From assembly GCA_032173965.1 (NCBI GenBank), contig JAVUNC010000004.1:64664501-64728500 (forward strand): a DNA stretch of 64,000 nt, in the 5' to 3' direction. The DNA comes from Sitta carolinensis (Eukaryota > Chordata > Aves > Passeriformes > Sittidae). Position 1 is the stretch's first letter. Each line of letters begins with the position of its first letter. This document shows positions 22,843 through 33,342 of the stretch, in pieces. The notes beneath the pieces are model-generated. The model was not told the DNA's origin. It did not search any database and was given only the letters and a program-made list of their open reading frames with translations. Made by a program: the position numbers and the translations under genes.

Positions 22843-25654
22843 GTAAGTCAAGCATGATTGGTCTCTGTGGTAAACGCATGGTAAATACTTTATGTACATG
22901 TTTATATAAGAGTTTTTCAAAGGTACCTTAATGATGATGAGTTTGGTAGTTACCAGCTTTAATATTTTGGAATTACAAAATAATTTCCAGAATTATTGGA
23001 TATTGAAACCGTTAACATGGAAATTGAAGTTTGGCTGCTTTTATGAAGCTCGCTGTTTCTACTTTATGAAATAGAAGGTTTTGTTTTTAAAGATGTCAGA
23101 AAGCAAAGTTCTTCAAAGCCAATGTTGAGTAGGACGTCTTTTAACAAAGGCTTCTGGGCTGATTTTGTGATTTTTGAAGGAAGGGTACAGTTTGAAAGAA
23201 TGGGATCTTTAAAATACAGCACCTCTGACAGCTGTCCATAATATTTATTGTAAATACTTGTAAGAAGATGAGAGATGTCCTGTTTAGAAAATGTTAGGAA
23301 AATAAGAGAATACTAAAATAAGTGCTTAAGAAATATGTATTTCTAATTTCCTTGCCAAAATAAAGGGTAATTTCACTTTGGCAGAAAGTTTGATTTCTCC
23401 CCATCCCTTTTAGAAAAGACATTAAACTTTTTACATTATCTGAGTCAGTTTTAAATCTTTAAAAACAAACTCAATACCACTTAGTCTTGGGCAAGTGTAT
23501 TAGATGAGTTTTTTTAAGTTGGAATTTGTAAAGGTGTCAGAGTACGTGTTCAGAAAGTTACCACTAAGCTGAAGGTGCTCACACTGCAAGCAGCAGTGGA
23601 CACTTGAGATTGCTGCTGTGCAAAAACCCTCTTAATGAATGAAAATTATTCTATAAATTTTAAAATTAAATGCAAAGGCTTATACTGTAGTTAATTTGCT
23701 TTTACAAAGTAAAAGTATTTTTATTTTTAGTATTTTATTTTTATTTGTATTATTTCCTTTTGAATGATGATGTAAGGTAATGAATGATTCATCAAAAAAT
23801 GAAAGTTTTGCAGAGCATAAAGTACACCTAACATGTTTACTTGCTTTGTAGCACCAGGAATCTGATATCAAACACATGTGCTAGTGTATTTTGAAGAGAT
23901 GTTTTTAGGAAGAGTGTATATTACGTAAGCAGATGTTTCCAACACTTTCTCAGAGCACTGATACATATGTAGGAATATAAGAATCAGTTGGTGGTATCAT
24001 CTAAATAGAAACTTCAAGAAATTCCAGGCCCTGGATCAGTAAAGGATCAAGATTTCTGGTAACTTGGCAGGCAATGTTGTTTCACTGTGGGTTCTTTAAT
24101 TAGAAAACAGTGATGCCAGCTATGTACAACTTTCTGTGCTCTTGCTGGGTGCTTGTGGTCACGTGCTGTATTTGGAGACAACTGCTCCAGAATGTGGTGC
24201 CTATCCATATTTTTATGTCTGTAACTATTTTATTGTCCTCATTGATACTGTATGCATGAAATTTTAGTTATGCCTTTTTTTCCACTTGTAACGTACTTGA
24301 AAAGCTTTGAATAATGTTAACATTTTGTTCAGTAGGAGCACAGTTTACTTTACTACTCAAATTTGCTTTAAGTAGCCAGGGCTAACCAGAAACCTAGTCT
24401 TCTTATTGAAAAGGGTAAGTGTATCAAAGACTAAGTTCAATGTTTATGAATAACTGGCAAAATCCAACAGACTGCCTCTTCAGTCACTTTGCTGATACAC
24501 ATTAATCTTGAGCTTCATAAAGCTCTACATATTAATGAGAATGATATTGGCCTTCATTTTCATACCGAAAGGGACTACTGGACTCCTAATTTAGATAAAT
24601 ATGTAGCTTCTTCAATATATAAAATGCTGCAATTTTAATAGAAGCATGCTCTTTGATCAATGAAGGCATTACTAACTGCAATATTAAAATGGCATTAGTA
24701 TTTTTATACCCTGTCTCTTACAAAGAAGAATTCTTAGCCAAGCTTAATCTTGCTTTTCCTAGTGTTGCACTAAGTATAAGCTGGACCTCTATCTCCTTAA
24801 TCATCTTTGGCTTTTTCCTGTTTCTGGAGTTGGGTGGAGATTTTGACAGAATTAGAAGCAGCAGCATCTGAAGCCTCTTGCAAAAGATTGCCTTGGTTTT
24901 CAGAGGTAGTAAAGATTTTGTGATTGAATGCCAGCTAAGTAGTTAAACCTTTGGTGAATGCTCTGAAGCCAAGCACAAGTTGAATTAAACTTTACTTTGC
25001 AGAACTTCTAAGTAGTTAACTAAATCCAGCGACTACAGTTGGAGTTGAACATGTGTAGAGTAAAATGTGTGTGTTTTGTACATATATATGGACTTAATGC
25101 TTTGAACTGTTTGTAACAGTGCTGGTTTGCTAGGTCTGCTCCTTTTGTTCTGGGTTTCCTCCCAGTGCTACAAGTGTTGATGACTTTGGGAATGAGATGT
25201 AGTTTGGAAACAGTGAATCCCTGCAGAGGAGGCAAATAATAGCCAAGTTTTGGTACAACAATGACAGGAATCTGGTACTTTTAGCTTTCAGATGAGGCAG
25301 GCTGTAGGGAAACAGCAGCACATGCATCTGACTCAGAAACGAGTGAAACTTTGCTCATTGCTCAAAATGCTGATGGAGCTGTCGTCTCACAACAGAAATG
25401 GCAGAAGTTAAAACTATCTCAGTGTCCTCTGAAGTTTTAAAATATTGTATTCTGAAAAAGTCAAGTGGTCAAAACTCCCTCAAAAACTTTAATTTTTAAG
25501 AAGCCTATAAAACCTTCTTTTAATCTAGCTTAGAATGCATCTTATTAAATATGGAACGAGTTACCATCATGAGACGATATGCTCAGACTGAAATGTATGT
25601 GAGGAACAAGGGGACATTGAGATTTTGGGTCAGTGTACAGGTTGGCCTAGGTCT

Positions 25655-26040
25655 TAAATCAAGGTCTGCTTCCTGGAGGCTGACCTGGGACAGAGACCAG
25701 ACAGAGCAAAAGAATGAAGTGTGAGTACAGCTGGAGAGCACAGGAGCCTGACTGCAGGCACCCCAAAATGGTCACAACTGATCACGAGGTCTCACACTTT
25801 TAGAAGTTCTGGTCCATTAGCATATTGGAGTTAATTGTCCAGTTATGGTTTCAGGTTATGAAGTTCCATCCTCCTTGTTTTTTCTTCTCACTTCACCCTT
25901 GTTTATGCTCTTCAGACTGAAATTTGTATTGGTTTTCCTTGGTCCCAAGCTAGAGAAGGAATTGTTTTGTCTACCTACACTGTGAAGAGAGCTTAGTAGA
26001 ACTTAATATGAAACGCAGAACTATACACTAAAACAGCACA
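25655..26040 (-). mobile_element. Possible endogenous-retrovirus solo LTR, minus strand
   Basis: On the minus strand the block begins TGTGCTGTTTTAGTGTATAG and runs through GTGAGACCTCGTGATCAG, ATTTTGGGGTGCCTGCAG and ACTTCATTCTTTTGCTC to CTGTCCCAGGTCAGCCTC. This resembles the R/U5-like end of avian LTRs (polyadenylation-like region followed by a GT/C-rich tail). No coding remains flank it, so it would be a solo LTR. Boundaries and target-site duplication are not defined. The match is by general resemblance, not a search. Confidence 0.4.
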
Positions 26041-26041
26041 G

Positions 26042-26105
26042 AATCTAAAAAAAAATATAAAAACTAAAAATATAAAATATAAATGTAATATAAAAATACA
26101 AAAGC
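26042..26105. repeat. A/T low-complexity tract
   Basis: Sequence made almost only of A and T with repeated ATATAAAAA/TATAAAATATAAATG units, next to the LTR-like block. Confidence 0.85.
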
Positions 26106-26994
26106 TGAAACTGAAATGGTAGAACTAGGAGATAAGGTTAGAAAAATTGAACTGGAGATTTTTAAGACTTTATTGGAATCGGCTAATAATAATAACAAGA
26201 AGAAATAAGCCCTGTATATGTCAAGAAATATGGACCTTTTGTAAAATAAGATTTAATTTTAATGAAATTAATCTCACTAGGAACTCAGATTGTTTTACTT
26301 TAATTAGTAAAAAAAAACAACCAGTTGCAATGGTAGCTCTTTAAAGTTTGGTTTGAGTTAGCTTTGTTTTGCTGCTAATTTCAGATTGCATCTATATATA
26401 TGCAATAACCCTGGGGTCTTTACTGTTGCAATTATTTGTAATTGTTTGCAATAATGGGCCGCAAATGACAGTTCCTCAGTCAAAACAGAGGGTCCTCTGA
26501 TTAACAGTAGTCTTGGCCTCTTAGGTCTTTAAAGATGACTGTTTTTTATTAGTTTGGAGTAGTTAAAATCAACGAATTGAAAACAAGCCACTCTATTCCT
26601 TTGTGTTATGTTTCTCTCATGCTCTTGTTAGCTTGTTAACTTAACAGCACTCTCGTTCTATTAAAAAACAGCTTTCTGTCTGTGGTTCTGCCTGCTCCGT
26701 GCTAAATCATGTTGCCCTTCAAGTTAAGCAACACATTAATTTGAGGCTACAAAGATGATGGCAATGAAATATCTGGTAAATTATGGTGTGATTAGATTCC
26801 ATAAGACCTACTTAATGTGTGCTCACTGATAATGCTGTATAATCTGTATAATCAAAATCACCTTTACTTAATAAATTCTGGGCACCCATTTTCTCCTTAT
26901 GAAGGAGAAAAAAAATCTGAGCAATTAATCATATTTCATATTTCATAATGTCTGATAGAGGGTTTGTTTCATGATAAAGGAGGAAAGGTGTCAG

Positions 26995-27025
<31 letters not shown>

Positions 27026-27027
27026 AA
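26995..27027. repeat. T11-A22 homopolymer block
   Basis: Eleven T followed directly by 22 A. The A run could be the tail of a retroposed sequence, but no body is recognisable beside it. Confidence 0.9.
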
Positions 27028-27074
27028 GTTTTGTTGTTGTTGTCCTGAACCTGAATTTGTGAAGTTTCTGTTTT

Positions 27075-27505
27075 CCCCAGCCCAGCATCTGTAGAAGAGG
27101 CTGAGATGGCCTGTTCTCTTGTTCAAGGATTGTTTTATTCTTGTTATCTTGTTACATTTGTGGCTCTGACCTGCAGGGATCTTTCTTGCAAGCCAGGTTG
27201 TGTCAAACTCCCTGCCCTTGGGGCAGTGTTTACTTCTTATACTAAAAATTACATATGCTTTATTTACAATAACTCTCCAGTACCTATTAACTGTATTGAA
27301 GAGTGTACCTTTTCTCTAAACCAATTAAAATGTGCCACCGGCACAGCAGAAGATGGAGGACAAAAGACAAAGGAGGAGGACAGGGACACACCCTAAATTC
27401 TCCATCTTTGCCCCTTAAACTCACATTCTAAAACCTCAAAATTCTGCTTTTTCTCCCTGTGATGTGCTAACTATCATTCTACTTAAATTCTTGTGACTTA
27501 TCCAT
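27075..27505. mobile_element. Possible songbird LTR-type element fragment
   Basis: The block including TTCTTGTTATCTTGTTACAT, CCTGCAGGGATCTTTCTTGC, CCAGGTTGTGTCAAACTCC, GATGGAGGACAAAAGACAAA and ACACACCCTAAATTCTCC resembles passerine ERV LTR sequence as I remember it. The composition (GGAGGAC repeats, then a pyrimidine-rich TTTGCCCCTTAAACTC tail) differs from the flanking intron. Edges, orientation and family are uncertain. Confidence 0.4.
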
Positions 27506-27837
27506 TTTCCAGGACAGCCAGAGGGATGTCCTGGGTTCACACAGAAAGTGTTTTTGACCAATTTGCTGTAGCTAACCAGTCTTACGGTTTTTTAAGTGAT
27601 AGAAACAAGTTTGCTTAGGACTGCCCTGTCTTCCTTCAGCTGGAAGTTGATGACCCCGTGTGCTGCTGGCTGCCCAGCTGCTCCTGTGCCGGGAAGCCTT
27701 CAGTGCCATCACTTGCTTAACCAGGCTGCGTGTTATTCTTTCTGTTCTGCAAGGCGAATTTCTCCCCCTTGGGGTTGGCATTCCTAGCCTTCTCGCTGCC
27801 GTTTCGGGTAGTTTGTCAGTGCTTTGCTTTCCCGCAG

Positions 27838-27973
27838 TGGCTTCGATGGAGCCGTGGAGGCGTGGAGGCAGTTCCACTGCGAGCTCAGCGATCTCTCCCA
27901 CTGGCTAGCGGAGGCTGAGGGGCTGCTGGCCGACACCCGCGGGCCAGGCGGCAGCCTGGAGCTGCATCAGCAG
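27838..27973 (+). CDS. UTRN: UTRN rod exon, DMD exon 44 counterpart
   Basis: 136 nt; the first base completes the codon split with the previous exon and the exon ends in phase 0. Dystrophin exon 44 is 148 nt, also one base plus whole codons. Acceptor TTTCCCGCAG, donor CAG|GTAGGT. The peptide has [20 protein letters not shown] then [11 protein letters not shown], matching human [20 protein letters not shown] and APGGSLDLE...HQQ, but about five residues shorter near the end. GC content is about 69%, far above the other exons. It starts repeat 17. Confidence 0.95.
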
Positions 27974-29632
27974 GTAGGTGGGGTTTGGGCAGGATAGGAG
28001 CAAGCTGGAAAAAGCCTAGATTTTTGTCTGAAATCGTGGTTTTGTAGACAGACGTATGGATTTGCGGAGAAGGCTGTGCAATTACACTTCAAAAAAGCAG
28101 TAACTCTTTGACACTGAGGTGCCACAGAAAGACGCAACAGACGCCACGAAGTCGGAGTGAGAGAGGAAGAAGAAGAACTTTACTTTTTTAACTTCACCTT
28201 ATATACATTTCACACAGAAAGAGCACGTTGGAAGATAGAAGTTCAACCTCTTCAATTCCACTGGTCTCAGAAAGCGTCTATCAATTGTCCCTCCTACTTG
28301 GAGGGAATGTCAACAATAATATTGTTTATAGAAAATTCATGAGGAAGTGACTCCCAAATATATAAACAATCAGAAAGTTAAAAGAACAGGAAAGAACAGT
28401 AAAAGAACAAGGCAACAACTCTTTAACATTTCTATTTTGGCTGTAGTTTAAAATTTATTCTTGGGGAAGAGCTCAACTCCTGCTTACGGAGTTTTATAAT
28501 CACTCTTAGTATGGATTGGTCTGAGATAATTTGATAATTCAAATGTTGGCATAATCTTTGGTTTAGAATTTTTGTTACAGCTTCAAAAATAAGTTAATCA
28601 GATTAAAAAACTAGTATATTATTTCACTTACTCTTGAGTCATAATTTAAAAAAAATGGACCCCAATGAAGGTCATTTACAACTTAGCAAATTATTTATTT
28701 AAACATTAGCAAATTATTTATTTAAACATATGTCTTTTAGAGATACTGCCAGTATAAGCAATATAGAAAAAGAGAAGATTCCAATTACAGGGTTCTTATG
28801 TTTGATTTTTATTCAGATTTTGGTTCTGGAATTTAGTTCCCCTATGTCTTTTTATTTTACTTCCTTCTAAAGAAGAAGAAAGCATAACTTTAAGGATCAG
28901 ATTTTCTTTTTTTTTTTCTTTTGAAAGTATTAGTTATCCAAGTGTCAGATGTGTGTTGTGAAAGAAAATAAGTTCTATCTAAAACACAGGTTCTGTTTTA
29001 TCCTCGTTGCTGCTTGAAGTTTTCTTCTAGGGCATTTTACTTCTCTTTCTTGAATCATCTTATTCCTAGTCCAGTTGCAAAGAAATTTTTGTGAACAGTG
29101 GAAGACTTTTTTGTAGTTATTAGGGGTGTTTGAAGATTTAATCCTGACGTCCTTTGACTTTCTTTAGCTTCATGGAATTTCTGTGGTGTCTGGGACTATG
29201 GCAGCACTGCCATAATTGTCCTAGCTAAAATACTCTGAAGGTAAAGTAATATTTGGGGTATAGATTATGAAAAGACCTGGTTAAAAATCAAGCCATCTGT
29301 TAGAACCACTAGGAAGTGTGATGTACATTAATAGAAAAGGAATCAAATATGAGTGTAGATTTTAGCACTGGTGGCTTAAATGAGTTCTTGTGATTCTTTG
29401 TAATTTTCATAGCCTATTCTGTGTCACTATCTTCTTATGACAGCTAGAAAATTGAATTAGGTTCAATAACAGAACATGAATAACTTTATCAACAACATCC
29501 TTTTCTAAGTAAGAGAGTTTTAAGTGTCTCTTTTAGTACAATAATATGCACCTAGGATTCATCCTGTATGTCATGAGCCAGATCATTTCAGGTCAGTAAT
29601 AAAATCCTGTGTGGCTTTTACGTTTGTGACAG
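27974..29632 (+). other. Intron after exon 44 counterpart
   Basis: A 1659-bp GT-AG intron. It holds an LTR-like block (28105-28427) and a 23-bp unit present twice at about 28684-28729 (TTAGCAAATTATTTATTTAA core). In dystrophin the matching intron hosts the Dp140 promoter; I see no supportable first exon here. Confidence 0.85.
28105..28427 (-). mobile_element. Possible solo LTR, minus strand
   Basis: On the minus strand the block starts TGTTAAAGAGTTGTTGCC, has a TATA-like GTATATAAGGTGAAG, an AAGTAAAGTTCTTCTTCTTC polyadenylation-like stretch, and a CG-containing tail (CTCCGACTTCGTGGCGTC) ending near CTCAGTGTCA. Order and spacing (promoter, then polyA-like site, then short tail, total about 320 bp) fit a retroviral LTR. 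No internal coding sequence is next to it. Exact ends and family are unknown. Confidence 0.5.
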
Positions 29633-29808
29633 GAACTCGAAGAGGGAGTCAGCAGCCACCAGCCCAGTGTTTCAGCGTTGAACAGGACTGGGGAAGGGAT
29701 CATCCAGAAACTGTCTGCCACTGATGGGAGCTTCCTGCAGGAGAAACTGGCAGGCTTGAACAGACGCTGGAAAGCAATCACAGCAGAGGTCATGGAGAGA
29801 CAACAGAG
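29633..29808 (+). CDS. UTRN: UTRN rod exon, DMD exon 45 counterpart
   Basis: 176 nt, as in dystrophin exon 45, starting in phase 0 and ending two bases (AG) into a codon. Acceptor TTTGTGACAG, donor AG|GTAATG. Contains [20 protein letters not shown] and [20 protein letters not shown], near-identical to human. It forms helices B and C of repeat 17. Confidence 0.97.
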
Positions 29809-30675
29809 GTAATGAGTTAATCAAAAATTTGGATGTCTGAGCAGATGCAATAAGGAGACTTTCATTTAGTAGACTCTGGGAGAGAGAGTGCATTCTATTG
29901 CATGCTGTCATTAATCTAGATTTTCCCAGTGTTTAGAGCTCTGTTTTGAACTGTCTTCTAGAACAAATTTCTCATAAATCCACTTGCATTTGACTGCTTA
30001 GTAAGTCTTTTTTTTAGAACAACTCACAAAATGGCGACCACAAAACAACTTTTTTCATATTTTTCTGTCCTTTTAAAAATCATTTCCTTATAAACCCAGA
30101 CTTTTTAGGAAGAATTGCTCAGCTCCTTTCTCTGGCTGAAGCTGAATTGTAAGTACCTTACATTAGGTTTTGTTTTATCATTGACAGAGGTACACTAATT
30201 GAAACCAACTTGTGCTGTTCTTGAATTTCCACAATACTGTAAATTAAGATCTTTTTTTAATTGTGTGTTTTTAACATCTCCTGATACATTTAGAAATAAA
30301 GTAGGATATTGCTTAATTATTTAGTGTGAGAAATTTCATTCAAGTTTTATGTGATTTAGTGAAAGTATTACATATGTCCCTAAAACCTCCAGGGGAAAAT
30401 TTCAGTGACTGTATAAAGATTAGGCCTGAAGGTGTTGTCATTACTATCACTTCCATTTAATGTTTTCTGCAGTCTTTTAAAAGTCTATTTTATGACTTTG
30501 GAATTAAAATGTGTCTGTTTTTAAGATAGTAGTACTTATTTGCAAATATCTTGCATTTTACTGATGATGGTAGAATCTTTTGATGATAAAATGAATCCTT
30601 TAAAATTCTCCAAGCACTGTGGCATCAGAAGTCATGTTGGACTGATGTGCTGGACTTCTTGTTTCACTTTTTAAG
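29809..30675 (+). other. Intron after exon 45 counterpart
   Basis: An 867-bp GT-AG intron with no recognisable element. Confidence 0.88.
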
Positions 30676-30811
30676 GCTGAAAGGAGAGAACCAGCAGCTG
30701 ATAGAGTACAGAAAGAAGCTTGATGAGCTGCGTTGTTGGTTGGAAAATGTAGAAAATGCTCTGGACACAAGGTTTACTTTCAACCATGAAGAAAACTTGC
30801 AAGAATTACAG
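30676..30811 (+). CDS. UTRN: UTRN rod exon, DMD exon 46 counterpart
   Basis: 136 nt; the first base completes the split Arg codon and the exon ends in phase 0. Acceptor CTTTTTAAG, with AAG rather than CAG. The donor is non-canonical: CAG|GCAAGA, a GC donor. The end is fixed by NLQELQ, which matches human NLQELR before the next exon, and by the phase-0 join to VLNEEMEVL. The peptide begins LKGENQQLIEYRKKLDEL and carries the CWLENVE helix-A Trp of repeat 18. Confidence 0.95.
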
Positions 30812-31806
30812 GCAAGACTGATCAGTGTGTGTATGTGTATACATCTTTAGGTCTTGTGTAAAGCATCAGGGCATGGCTTGTGAGGGGGAGCTTTCACATT
30901 GTGAACAGCCAAAGAAATACTATGGTTGTGTGACAGTTTTGTGAGATTACTTACACAGGCAAGATGCGCCTCGAAATGAAGCTGGGTTGAGTTGGTAACT
31001 GGTATGTAGCCAGAAGATGGTGTCTGTGTATGAGACAGTGAGAAATAGGTATACCCCTGATAAAATTCAGTAAGTAGAATTTCACTGAAGATGATGTATG
31101 TGTCAGCTTTGTAATTGCTAAAACCTATAGAAAAAAACCTGATCATCTTAAATGATAAGTTGTAACACCATTGTCCCATTTATTGGGCAGTTGTAATAAT
31201 CTCTTGTGTGTATAAGCTTTTATCTAACCTGGTTTTTAACTGTAAGGGTTTTGGCTGTTTTAAGTAAGTTGTGTGCATATATATGTATTTTTCCTGTTTG
31301 TTTTGCCTGGTTTTGATAACAAAACGTCTTTGGTTCATAGAATGTGTGAAACAAAATGTTTCTGAAATGCTGAAAGAATGAGAGGAGTAGTCAGTCCAAC
31401 TAACCTGCTTGCTTATTTTTAAAAAATTGGTAGTTTAAAAGAAGGCAACAAAAAACCCCAACCAATGCCTTTTAGACCAAATCTAAGTGGGAAGTCTTGA
31501 ACAAGTGTTTATAAATGATGTAAAGTACTTGCAGTTGTGTTTGCCTCAACAAATTGACTCATGTCAGTTGAGTATTTCCTGCCTGTCAGGAAATCCATCT
31601 TCTCATCTACTTTAATATAAATGCTAGAAATAAAAGGTAATAAATGTTTCAATAATTTCTAGATCGAGCACAGAATCCAAAATAGAAGCTTTTCTGCTTA
31701 TGTTCAGGGAAATGCCTGATATTGAAGTTAAAAGATGGCTTTCCTCTTCCTTTAATTAAGCATGTGTGCATTTTATTTCAGTCTAAAACTCTTCTGTCCA
31801 TTTTAG
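30812..31806 (+). other. GC-AG intron after exon 46 counterpart
   Basis: A 995-bp intron beginning GCAAGA and ending TTTTAG. No gene or transposon is recognisable inside. Confidence 0.88.
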
Positions 31807-31956
31807 GTCTTAAATGAAGAGATGGAAGTTCTGGGTGACAAACTGGAATGGCTGAACAGAACTGAACCTGAAGTGCTGTTGGATAAAAATATTGATCTTC
31901 AGGAAAAGAACAAACTTTCTGATTGCCTGCAGTGCCTCAATGTGAGGTGGAATAAG
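31807..31956 (+). CDS. UTRN: UTRN rod exon, DMD exon 47 counterpart
   Basis: 150 nt, as in dystrophin exon 47, phase 0. Acceptor TCCATTTTAG, donor AAG|GTGTGC. The peptide has EMEVLGDKLEWLNRTEPEVL and ends LNVRWNK, matching human [20 protein letters not shown]...NMTWNK. It completes repeat 18. Confidence 0.97.
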
Positions 31957-32197
31957 GTGTGCATTTCTTCAGCGTTGAGTGCCTGAGGTTGAAAATAGAG
32001 TGGTATACTTGGAATGGTTGTTTTCCTTTTCATCTATCTGACATGTGGCATGTAAATAAAATAATTTGGAAACCATACAGGCATGATCAGGAAATGCAGC
32101 CCAAACCATTTACACATGAAAATACTGATGAACATTTTTTCATCAGATTGAGTTAGCTTTTCATCAGATTCATAGCTTAGGTTTTTGTGGTTTGTTT

Positions 32198-32198
<1 letters not shown>

Positions 32199-32229
<31 letters not shown>
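32199..32229. repeat. T31 homopolymer
   Basis: Thirty-one consecutive T residues between TTTG units. Length is likely variable and sequencing-sensitive. It creates the poly-Lys antisense ORF seen at 32034-32495, which is not a gene. Confidence 0.95.
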
Positions 32230-32230
<1 letters not shown>

Positions 32231-33135
32231 TTTGTTTGTTTAGCTTTTGCTTTGGTTTTTTGTTTTGTTTTGGTCTTTTTTTTCCCTTGGCCTTTTTTTT
32301 GAAAGATGGATCAAAAGTATCAGCTAGATCAAAATATTTTGGGTCAAATAGTAATATATTAACTTGAAATTGTGAGTTAGGATAAATCTTTGCTGTGTAG
32401 GAAATTTGAATTCTTGTAGAGTTAAGAGGAAAAGAAATGAAACTGCTAAAGTTCAGAAAATCTTGCCAAGTATGTCTGGGATCCTTCTTAAACATGACTG
32501 TAGATTAGAAACTCGTGTTTAATCTCATTGGCAAGGTTGGTTGGAATAAAGCAAGACCCCTTTTTCAAGCAAGGCCTGGAGATCCAAATGAAAAAAATTA
32601 AATTATTTCAGATTATTTTATGGATGACAGAGGTAAGAATTTATTGAGGAAAGGGGCTTTTGATAGTTCAGGGAAAGAAAAAGATGTGTTTTTATCAACT
32701 CAGCCATGAAAATTGTGATTCTCCCAGTGCTTCGAACACTACATTTTCATCACTGCCTTTTAAAAACTTTTAAAAAGCAAATAGGCAAGTTTGTTTTCAC
32801 TACAATGGAGTTGTAACACTTTTTTCAATTAGTTCTCTATTTCCCTACTTTTGCATGACTGACAATCATGCTTTGCATCATCTTTTCTTTCAAGTATATT
32901 CAAATAATGAATTATAGTCTTGTTGCTTAGACAGTAAAAAACACGTGAACTCCCTGTATGCAGCGATTAATTTACTTTTCAGTATTTAGATGTGGCACTG
33001 GGATGTATTGAAAAAACACTTTAGGACCTCTTGAAGTTTTTATTGTATTATAAAGGATACCTTCCAAAAATAATTGAAATATATTGGAGGCATGGTGTAG
33101 AATATTTTGTTTTCCCATAAGAGATTACTTTTGTG

Positions 33136-33238
33136 CCATTAATATAGGTTGTGTTACTGGTTTTTTTTGTTCCATTAATATAGGTTGTGTTACTGTTTTT
33201 TTTGTTCCATTAATATAGCTTGTGTTACTGTTTTTATT
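33136..33238. repeat. Three-copy 35-36 bp minisatellite by a splice acceptor
   Basis: Units start CCATTAATATAGGTTGTGTT at 33136, 33172 and 33207, each ending in a run of T. The last unit ends about 20 bp before the next exon, so the copies contribute branch-point-like and polypyrimidine sequence to that acceptor. Confidence 0.95.
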
Positions 33239-33257
33239 TCTCTCTGCTGGGCTGTAG

Positions 33258-33342
33258 GTGTTCAGAGAAGTGCCTGACAAAATGAGAGAGTTGGAGGCGT
33301 TTGTTGGGCAATCCCGTCTTGTTGCAAAGACAAAGCCTCCTG
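33258..33342 (+). CDS. UTRN: UTRN short linker exon at the DMD exon 48-50 position
   Basis: 85 nt, starting in phase 0 and ending one base into a codon, the phase at which dystrophin exon 50 ends. Acceptor GGGCTGTAG, donor G|GTGAGT. It opens VFREVPDKMRELEAFVG, like human ICREVPTTLKECIQE. It stands where dystrophin has exons 48-50 (397 nt, repeat 19 and the start of hinge 3), so this bird utrophin lacks repeat 19, as mammals do. Confidence 0.93.

Larger units (their letters stand above)
22843..27837 (+). other. Intron after exon 43 counterpart
   Basis: A 4995-bp GT-AG intron. It carries two LTR-like blocks, a low-complexity AT stretch at about 26045-26105 and a T11-A22 block at 26995-27027, listed separately. 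The rest shows nothing recognisable. The last 250 bp are unusually GC-rich and lead into the GC-rich next exon. Confidence 0.85.
31957..33257 (+). other. Intron after exon 47 counterpart
   Basis: A 1301-bp GT-AG intron. It holds a T31 run at 32199-32229 flanked by TTTG repeats, and a three-copy minisatellite next to the acceptor. Nothing else is recognisable. Confidence 0.88.

Noticed and set aside
27572..27918. Several overlapping ORFs on both strands
   Set aside because: Stop-poor because the stretch around the exon-44 counterpart is GC-rich; only 27838-27973 in its own frame matches utrophin.
32034..32495. 153-codon minus-strand ORF with a poly-Lys block
   Set aside because: It is produced by the T31 run read in reverse; low complexity, not a gene.
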